Positions 56,545 to 64,000 of a DNA stretch of 64,000 nucleotides are shown in pieces. This stretch comes from Gammaproteobacteria bacterium (GTDB lineage: Bacteria > Pseudomonadota > Gammaproteobacteria > Enterobacterales > Alteromonadaceae). A program made the position numbers and the translations under genes. The stretch is from contig JAAFAI010000017.1 of the NCBI GenBank assembly GCA_018222405.1, positions 1 through 64,000 of the forward strand. Reading direction: 5' to 3'. Position 1 is the first letter of the stretch. Each line of letters begins with the position of its first letter. The notes beneath the pieces were generated by a model. That model searched no databases. It was not told the DNA's origin and saw nothing but the letters and a program-made list of their open reading frames with translations.

Positions 56545-56628
56545 CAATATTCTCCTAACCGTTATTCGACGTTATGGAGTATAGCCTAACGGGCATCTGT
56601 GTGCACTGGCTTAAGGTTGTCTTTATTC

Positions 56629-56699
56629 GCTCAGGGCTGTCTTGTTGCGCTCAGGGCTGTCTTTCTAAGCTCAGGGCTGTCTTTCTAAGCTCAGGGCTG
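56629..56699. repeat. 20-bp tandem repeat, about 3.5 copies
   Basis: Units begin GCTCAGGGCTGTCTT and repeat every 20 bases at 56629, 56649, 56669 and 56689 (last partial). Units 2 and 3 are identical; a decayed copy may precede at 56615. The array abuts and overlaps the stop codon (56691-56693) of the minus-strand gene. Confidence 0.9.
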
Positions 56700-57431
56700 C
56701 TCAGTAAAGAAAAACCGGAGCTGGTTTTCTTCTACTGCTACCCGTTTGCCATAGCGGGCAAATAAAAACTCCCGCCAGTGGGTGTCATCCATGGTGTATT
56801 CCAGTGTGCGCTCATCGAGCCTGGTGAGGAGTTCTTTGGCCAGTCTGGGCTTGTGGTAATCCAGAATTCGCTGGGTGTTGCCGTGTAAATAGAGTTTCAG
56901 GTATTCCAGTGCCTGATCGGTAGAGCCTGCCGATACCAGACTCAGCGCCGAGCGTAACGGCTGGCCCAGTAAGGAACCGAGCCCGGACAACGGTAAAGGT
57001 AGTAATTTATCAATAATAAACTGGGTGTCTTTTACCAGTGAGTACTGGTCGTTGAGTAAATGAATAAAATCGACCCGGGTGTCAGTAAGGTGCAAAGAGC
57101 GACTGGCCGGATAGTAATTGGGCAGGGCGCTGATGCCTGCAGCTGCATGGGCCTTATATATTCGCGAGCCCATCACTTTGACTTCAATGGCACAAAGGAT
57201 CTGCAAAGTGAGCCGGTTAGTGGATGTGGGCATAGTAAGCTGTGCTTCCAGGCAGGTAAAGTGACCTTCGCCTATGGGCACCGCTAAAGGTTCAGTAAAA
57301 GGGAAATGCGGGGCGATGAGTTCGTTAAGCTCTTGTTCGGTAAATATATCGTACTGCAGGCGGCCGCTTTTAATCAGGCAATAGCCCACCAGGGCATTCA
57401 CTCTGTCGCGCCAGCTTAATGGAGGTAACAA
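56691..57431 (-). CDS. Hypothetical protein, possibly DUF1439/YceB-like
   Basis: 246 aa. The stretch RLQYDIFTEQELNELIAPHF followed by long amphipathic beta-like segments (LEAQLTMPTS, LTLQILCAIEVKVMG) resembles the DUF1439/YceB fold, but there is no lipoprotein signal peptide and similarity is weak. The start is a TTG (57431) with AAGG upstream; other starts are possible. The 3' end runs into the 20-bp tandem repeat. Confidence 0.5.
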   Translation of the reverse strand: MLPPLSWRDRVNALVGYCLIKSGRLQYDIFTEQELNELIAPHFPFTEPLAVPIGEGHFTCLEAQLTMPTSTNRLTLQILCAIEVKVMGSRIYKAHAAAGISALPNYYPASRSLHLTDTRVDFIHLLNDQYSLVKDTQFIIDKLLPLPLSGLGSLLGQPLRSALSLVSAGSTDQALEYLKLYLHGNTQRILDYHKPRLAKELLTRLDERTLEYTMDDTHWREFLFARYGKRVAVEENQLRFFFTEQP

Positions 57432-57557
57432 ACATCAATCCTTGCATAGTAAAGTGGGGCAAGCCCGTTGTTGCGCTAAATCATAACAGTGCTGTTTACA
57501 CTGGCTCAAGGCTTAAAATTTTTTGCGTCGCTGGTGACAATGGCGTAGCGTAGATTC

Positions 57558-57574
57558 AACTGGTACAATCAGTT
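57558..57574 (+). promoter_or_regulatory. Candidate FadR operator upstream of the GMC oxidoreductase
   Basis: AACTGGTACAATCAGTT is part of a near-perfect palindrome (CAACTG...CAGTTG, 57557-57575) and fits the FadR pattern CTGGTNNNACCAG with one mismatch. Fifteen consecutive bases are identical to the fadR upstream site at 42621-42635. It lies 52 bases before the ATG, suggesting fatty-acid control. Confidence 0.7.
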
Positions 57575-57626
57575 GGGGAAGGCAAGAGTGACCTGACCGG
57601 CTTAACCATTCAACAGCGGATGAACA

Positions 57627-59240
57627 ATGCATATTTCTGTTCAACAATTCGATTACGTGATCATCGGTGGCGGTTCTGCCGGTGCCGTGCTGGCGGCGCG
57701 TTTAACCGAAAACCCGATGATTAGGGTGTGTCTGGTTGAAGCTGGCAGCAGCGATCGTAACCCGTTTATTCATATCCCCTTTGGCTTATCACTACTGGCG
57801 CGATTCGATAGCATTGGCTGGGGATATAATACCGAACCACAACCCGCACTTAACGACAGAGAACTGTTCTGGCCACGGGGCAAAACCCTTGGCGGTTCCA
57901 GCTCAATTAATGCTATGTGTTATATCCGTGGCCAGGCTGAGGATTATGACCACTGGGCAGCGCAGGGCGCTGATGGATGGGATTTCGAGTCAGTGTTGCC
58001 GTATTTTAAGCGCGCAGAGAATTATTGCGGCGGTGCCGATGAATACCACGGTGTGGGCGGCCCGCTGGATGTGAATAACCTGCGTCATACCGCTGAAGTG
58101 TCTGATGCCTTCGTTAACGCTGCAAAATACGTTGATTTGCCAGTGCGCGACGATTTTAATCGTCGTGACCGTGAGGGCCTGGGTTACTACCAGGTTACGC
58201 AGCGCAACGGTCAGCGCTGTTCAACCGCGAAAGCTTATCTCACTGATGCCCGTCAGCGCGGCAACCTTACTATCATTACCTCAGCGCTGGCTGAACGAGT
58301 GCTTATAAAACAGCAGCGCGCCACCGGTGTGCAGGTGAGGTGTAAAGGAAAGGCCATGCGTTTAATGGCGTCACGCGAAGTGATAATTAGCGCCGGCGCA
58401 ATTAATTCGCCTCACTTGCTGATGTTATCGGGGATCGGCCCGGCCAGCAAACTGGAAGACAAAGGCATTTACGTGCAGCAGGATTTACCCGGCGTGGGTA
58501 AAAACCTGCAGGACCACCTTGATGCCATTGTTCAATACCGCAGTAAGCAGCCCTTGGGTTACCCCATTGCGGCCAGAATGCTACCACGCTATATCAAAGC
58601 GGCCTGTCGCTATTTATTTAAACGGGATTACATTTTTTCGTCCAACGTGGCCGAAGGCGGCGGCTTTGTGCGCTCGTCATTGGCGCAGGCTTCTCCGGAT
58701 ATCCAGTTTCACTTTTTACCGGCTATCTTACAGGACCATGGCCGGCGTTTCGTACATGGCTTTGGTTATGGCTTGCACGTTTGCGCGTTATACCCGAAGA
58801 GCCGCGGCGAAATTACCCTGCAAAGTAATCACCCGGCCGACCACCCGGCTATTCAGCCCAATTACCTGACCGAGGACGACGATTTTAAGGTGATGATCGA
58901 CGCAGTAAAATGGGCACAAAAAATACTCACCAGCGAAGCCTTTGCACAATACGAAGGCTACCTGAGCATCGGCGAGCACCGCCTGGATTCCGACGAAGAT
59001 ATTGCTGAGTTTATACGCGAGCGAGCCGAAACCATCTATCACCCGGTGGGCACCTGTAAAATGGGCGCTGATGACGACCCCATGGCAGTGGTAGACAGCA
59101 AGTTGCGGGTACGCAATGTGGCTGGTTTAAGAGTGGTTGACGCGTCGGTTATGCCATCCCTGGTTGGCGGCAATACCAATGCGCCAACCATTATGATTGC
59201 CGAACGCGCAGCAGAATGGATCCGCAACGACCAGAATTAA
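57627..59240 (+). CDS. GMC-family FAD-dependent alcohol dehydrogenase
   Basis: 537 aa. FAD-binding DYVIIGGGSAGAVLAARL at the N-terminus, GMC signature 1 near FWPRGKTLGGSSSINAM, signature 2 in GAINSPHLLMLSGIGP, and the catalytic His region YHPVGTCKMG followed by GGNTNAPTIMIAERAAEWI. It resembles choline dehydrogenases and AlkJ-type alkanol dehydrogenases. The upstream FadR-like operator argues for an aliphatic-alcohol substrate over choline. No betaine genes are nearby. Confidence 0.9.
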   Translation: MHISVQQFDYVIIGGGSAGAVLAARLTENPMIRVCLVEAGSSDRNPFIHIPFGLSLLARFDSIGWGYNTEPQPALNDRELFWPRGKTLGGSSSINAMCYIRGQAEDYDHWAAQGADGWDFESVLPYFKRAENYCGGADEYHGVGGPLDVNNLRHTAEVSDAFVNAAKYVDLPVRDDFNRRDREGLGYYQVTQRNGQRCSTAKAYLTDARQRGNLTIITSALAERVLIKQQRATGVQVRCKGKAMRLMASREVIISAGAINSPHLLMLSGIGPASKLEDKGIYVQQDLPGVGKNLQDHLDAIVQYRSKQPLGYPIAARMLPRYIKAACRYLFKRDYIFSSNVAEGGGFVRSSLAQASPDIQFHFLPAILQDHGRRFVHGFGYGLHVCALYPKSRGEITLQSNHPADHPAIQPNYLTEDDDFKVMIDAVKWAQKILTSEAFAQYEGYLSIGEHRLDSDEDIAEFIRERAETIYHPVGTCKMGADDDPMAVVDSKLRVRNVAGLRVVDASVMPSLVGGNTNAPTIMIAERAAEWIRNDQN

Positions 59241-59243
59241 AAC

Positions 59244-59289
59244 AATGGGGTCAGAGTACTTTATCTGAATAAAGTACTCTGACCCCATT
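59244..59289. repeat. REPIN-like palindrome, copy 1
   Basis: A perfect 21-bp stem around CTGA. The outer arms are AATGGGGTCAGAGTAC and its complement. It begins 4 bases after the GMC stop and lies before the convergent TetR stop. It shares its outer 16 bases with the copy at 62103-62149, while the inner stem differs with matching changes on both arms. It may also act as a terminator. Confidence 0.85.
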
Positions 59290-59306
59290 ATTTGGACCCC
59301 TTTATT

Positions 59307-59915
59307 TCATAATTTGTTAGGCAGTAGCATGTTTACCGCGCAATCGCACATTTCATCGATATGGCTGGAATCGACGTAAACGCCGTCGGTAACCAGTTTT
59401 GCCAGGCCGTGCAGGGTCGCCCAGATGACCTGCGTTTGACGCAATGCGGGCTTATCGGCCAACAATACCCCCTGTTGCTGCCAGTGAGTAATCAGGCCCA
59501 GCATATATTGAAACGCCGGGTAGGCCACGTCTTTCAGCTCATCGTCGGCCAGATCGTTTTTCCAGATAGGGCGGCCAAACATAAGGTCGTACAACTGCGG
59601 ATGTTCCACAGCCCAGTGCACATATCCATACACAAATTGCTTCATCCGTACCGGCGCAGGGACGGATTCATCGCCGCCGGATTCAGAGGTCATCGCAATC
59701 CAATTGGCAAAACCGTTGGCAGCTACCGCGTTGAGAAGAGCGTTTTTATCACGAAAATGGTGGTACAGCGCTGAGCGCGATACGCCTACATCATCGGCCA
59801 GCTTGCGTAACGAAAGCCCCTCAATACCTTGATTTTCAATGCGGGTGGCTGCCGCATCCAGTAACGCTGAGCGCAAGTCGCCATGGTGGTAGTTTTGTGT
59901 GCCGGATGACGGCAT
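59307..59915 (-). CDS. TetR-family regulator divergent from fadH
   Basis: 202 aa. The helix-turn-helix (GLSLRKLADDVGVSRSALY, about 35-53) is followed by YHHFRDKNALLNAVAANG, classic TetR, and by a WHG-type C-terminal domain (ATLHGLAKLVTDG). It is divergent from fadH with a palindromic operator between them, so it is likely the local repressor of fadH and itself, perhaps sensing an acyl-CoA. Confidence 0.9.
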   Translation of the reverse strand: MPSSGTQNYHHGDLRSALLDAAATRIENQGIEGLSLRKLADDVGVSRSALYHHFRDKNALLNAVAANGFANWIAMTSESGGDESVPAPVRMKQFVYGYVHWAVEHPQLYDLMFGRPIWKNDLADDELKDVAYPAFQYMLGLITHWQQQGVLLADKPALRQTQVIWATLHGLAKLVTDGVYVDSSHIDEMCDCAVNMLLPNKL

Positions 59916-59962
59916 GTTGCTTCCTAAAAATGTCCCAATTGCTGACTAGCATAATCTTTATC

Positions 59963-62079
<2,117 letters not shown>

Positions 62080-62102
62080 AAATTAACGGGGCGGAATAAA
62101 TT

Positions 62103-62149
62103 AATGGGGTCAGAGTACATTAACGATGATAATGTACTCTGACCCCATT
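62103..62149. repeat. REPIN-like palindrome, copy 2
   Basis: A perfect 20-bp stem around a 7-base loop. The outer 16 bases (AATGGGGTCAGAGTAC) equal those of copy 1 at 59244; the inner bases are ATTA/TAAT here. It lies between the convergent stops of fadH and the cytochrome b gene. Confidence 0.85.
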
Positions 62150-62162
62150 ATTGCCCTGGCGG

Positions 62163-62732
62163 TTATTCTGCGTCTATCCGCTTTCCTTTCATGCGCATTA
62201 GCGTACCGTCTTTATCTATAATGTGGTGCTTAAGTGCGCCGGCAATATGCAGCACAATACAGGCTATCAGCAGGTAGCCCACGATTTCGTGAACTTCTTC
62301 TGCCACTTCACCCAGCTCGGGATTGCGCGGGATCACATCCTGTGGGTTAGCCGGATCATAATTGGCCGGGATTAAATCAAAACCGAACAGCGGGATATTA
62401 TGCCCGCCCATAGATGACAAAATAACACCGGAAACAGGCATAATCAGCGTGCCCAGAATCAGTATCCAGTGCACCGCATGGGCCAGTGTGTGCTCCCAGG
62501 CTTTATAGTTTCCGGCCGCCAGTGGCCAGCCGTTTTTCATCCGCCAGTAAACTCGTCCCAGCGCCAGCACCAGCACTATTACACCAAAGGATTTATGCAG
62601 GCCATACAGGCTGTAATCTTTATTTTCGGTCATGTAAATGCCAACGGCCAGCAAGCCAATCATCAGCAGCGCCACTGTCCAGTGCAGTGTAATGGTGATT
62701 TTACTAAATTGCTGTCGGGTGTCTTTCATCAT
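62163..62732 (-). CDS. Cytochrome b561 family protein
   Basis: 189 aa, four transmembrane helices with heme-ligand His residues (TLHWTVALLM, GLHKSFGVIV, HAVHWILIL, EEVHEIVGYLL). It is CybB-like: a membrane di-heme b cytochrome that passes electrons from quinol. A short charged loop (PANYDPANPQDV) faces the periplasm. Two adjacent ATGs (62732, 62729) are possible starts. Monocistronic. Confidence 0.9.
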   Translation of the reverse strand: MMKDTRQQFSKITITLHWTVALLMIGLLAVGIYMTENKDYSLYGLHKSFGVIVLVLALGRVYWRMKNGWPLAAGNYKAWEHTLAHAVHWILILGTLIMPVSGVILSSMGGHNIPLFGFDLIPANYDPANPQDVIPRNPELGEVAEEVHEIVGYLLIACIVLHIAGALKHHIIDKDGTLMRMKGKRIDAE

Positions 62733-62882
62733 TGTAAATTCTCTATAAGGCAGAAAAAGTGTAAAGATTAGTTTGGGTTAGCCAGAATGTGCTATAAACC
62801 TCCATCGATTTATCAGTAAATGATAAATCGCAAAGCAGCGCAACAGAAAATAAAAATAACTGCAAAAAGATAGCCTTAACCG

Positions 62883-64000
62883 CTAAAACTGGCTACTAAA
62901 TTCAGCAGCGCTATGCCACTCTGCGGCCATATTGGTCAGCAGTTTTTGCATAGGTGGGTAGTCTTTTAATGGTCTGAAGAAGGGATCGTGTTGACTAATA
63001 AAAGGATAAGCCCGGAATCCCAGCTCGAACGCACGATGTAACCAGTGCACGGCGAGGCTTTTATTACCGCTGGCGGCATATCCGTAAGCAGTAAATCTGG
63101 CTAGCATCCCGTTAACCTCTACCACCTTTCCTTGTGCAGCACTAAGCGAAAAGTTTACAGGGTGGCCAAGTAGGTTATCCCGCAACGCGCTGGCGATTTG
63201 GATAATCAACGGGTCGGCGCTGGCCGAGTCAAAACCAGCGCTAACAGACTCAATACGGGTTGATTCGCCATTCAGTGCCAACACCCAAACCATAAACAGG
63301 CGCGCCAGCGGGTTGTGGGGGTCAAGGGATAGCATTTCCTGGTAAGGGTCAATTGCCTCACGCAAATTACCGCTCATTAGCTGGTAGTAGCCGGGCATAC
63401 AACGGCTTAGCGGCGTTAACGGGTCGATAATCTGTAAGGTTTGAATTGATGGCAAGGCGAGGGACGGCAACCCTGATAGCAGATAGCAATTCGCCAGCAG
63501 TGCGAGGCTGTCGGCATCATTAGGCTGATACTCTAGCGCCCGGTTTAATGCTGCAATAGCGGTGTTGATGTCTCCTTGTAAATAGCAAAACCATGCCTGT
63601 AAAGACAGCGTATAAAAAGCATCCGAATGGTGTTGGTTCAGAAAATTAAGAATGTCTACTACCTTTTCCATCGGGCCTTCAGAGCAATCTATGCCTGACT
63701 CTCGCAACTGCAAATAAACCCGGCCTAAGCTGGCCTGAATAAGCGCGTTGTCTGGCACCATTTGGTTAGCGGCATTAAGTAACTCAAGTGCTTTGGCAAT
63801 GCCTTGCGATTGCCATGTAAGTGAGGCGATTCGGGCCTGATGCAGATACTCCCAGGCGGTCTGACTGCTAAGAATAGTTCGCTGGCAAGGGGCCAGTGCT
63901 GCTTCTATATTGGACAAAGGCAGGCTCGTCACCAGGTGTGACACTATTCGTTGCTGTAAATCCTGCCAGTCTGGATGTGTTTCAATATAACGGTTACTCC
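62883..64000 (-). CDS. TPR-repeat protein, 5' part outside the window
   Basis: At least 372 residues visible. The frame stays open from 63944 (an internal GTG) to the window edge, reading SNRYIETHPDWQDLQQR, so the true start lies beyond 64000. Several TPR-like helical pairs (AWFCYLQGDINTAIAALNR, then ALEYQPNDADSLALLANCYL) are present. The C-terminal part resembles TPR tails of winged-helix CadC-like or adenylate-cyclase-type regulators, but the N-terminal domain is not visible. Confidence 0.75.
   Translation of the reverse strand, partial: SNRYIETHPDWQDLQQRIVSHLVTSLPLSNIEAALAPCQRTILSSQTAWEYLHQARIASLTWQSQGIAKALELLNAANQMVPDNALIQASLGRVYLQLRESGIDCSEGPMEKVVDILNFLNQHHSDAFYTLSLQAWFCYLQGDINTAIAALNRALEYQPNDADSLALLANCYLLSGLPSLALPSIQTLQIIDPLTPLSRCMPGYYQLMSGNLREAIDPYQEMLSLDPHNPLARLFMVWVLALNGESTRIESVSAGFDSASADPLIIQIASALRDNLLGHPVNFSLSAAQGKVVEVNGMLARFTAYGYAASGNKSLAVHWLHRAFELGFRAYPFISQHDPFFRPLKDYPPMQKLLTNMAAEWHSAAEFSSQF

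Overview
The window is a contiguous piece of a gammaproteobacterial chromosome, most likely from a marine member of the Alteromonadales (Alteromonas-like). The evidence is gene order shared with E. coli over many short blocks (rplY-pth-ychF; lolB-ispE-prs with hemA-prfA-prmC-sirB2-kdsA divergent; gcvA-ygdD-rlmM; yoaA-tsaB-slp-fadD-rnd; ycgL-ycgM-ycgN; fadR divergent from nhaB-dsbB), combined with marine-type additions: a stand-alone second EF-G, phasins, a wax ester synthase/DGAT, and several c-di-GMP proteins. G+C is roughly one half by eye, apart from one AT-richer patch near 38.94-39.54 kb. There is no rRNA, CRISPR array, prophage or insertion sequence. One gene at the right edge (TPR protein) and one tRNA at the left edge are cut by the window.

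Layout. 1-9.1 kb: elongator tRNA-Met with its promoter; ychF, pth and bL25; a small lipoprotein; a secreted hydrolase; a membrane diguanylate cyclase; and the lolB-ispE-tRNA-Gln-prs operon. 9.2-15.4 kb: hemA-prfA-prmC, a response regulator with an altered HD-GYP domain, sirB2 and kdsA. 15.4-21.2 kb: a small secreted protein, gcvA, a hydrolase, ygdD, rlmM, then a second EF-G with its own promoter and terminator. 21.3-28.1 kb: an EAL protein, a sensor plus diguanylate cyclase pair, TraB/GumN, DUF2244, TauE, and a cytoplasmic GH13 enzyme. 28.2-38.6 kb: yoaA-tsaB, a small hypothetical, slp, a hydrolase, fadD, rnd, ycgL, a lytic transglycosylase, a FAH-family gene and ycgN. 39.5-44.4 kb: GNAT-dsbB-nhaB, fadR and two phasins. 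44.5-53.8 kb: DUF2059, NYN, an M20 peptidase, DUF2834, patatin, DUF445-TetR-WS/DGAT, rlmA and DUF3291. 53.8-64 kb: an amidohydrolase, a second-type RsgA GTPase with a candidate leader ORF, a DUF1439-like protein, a GMC oxidoreductase, TetR divergent from fadH, a cytochrome b561 and the TPR protein.

Functional themes. Fatty-acid and storage-lipid metabolism recurs: FadD, FadH, FadR, two phasins, WS/DGAT, patatin lipase and a GMC alcohol dehydrogenase. Near-identical FadR-like operators lie upstream of fadR and of the GMC gene. c-di-GMP signalling is also prominent: two GGDEF proteins with intact I-sites, one stand-alone EAL protein and one degenerate HD-GYP response regulator, all between 4.5 and 24.2 kb.

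The most unusual non-coding signals are: (i) a 12-codon leader ORF with overlapping hairpins, whose stop-codon segment is complementary to the start region of the rsgA-type gene; (ii) two related 20-21 bp perfect palindromes, REPIN-like, bracketing the tetR-fadH pair; (iii) a 19-bp two-tier hairpin ahead of slp; (iv) an rnd start codon with no Shine-Dalgarno that directly follows a terminator-like U-run; and (v) a 20-bp tandem repeat at 56.63-56.70 kb. No large undescribed multi-gene system is evident; most of the window is conserved core genome. All functional calls rest on recognised protein motifs, gene order and reading the sequence by eye, without database searches.
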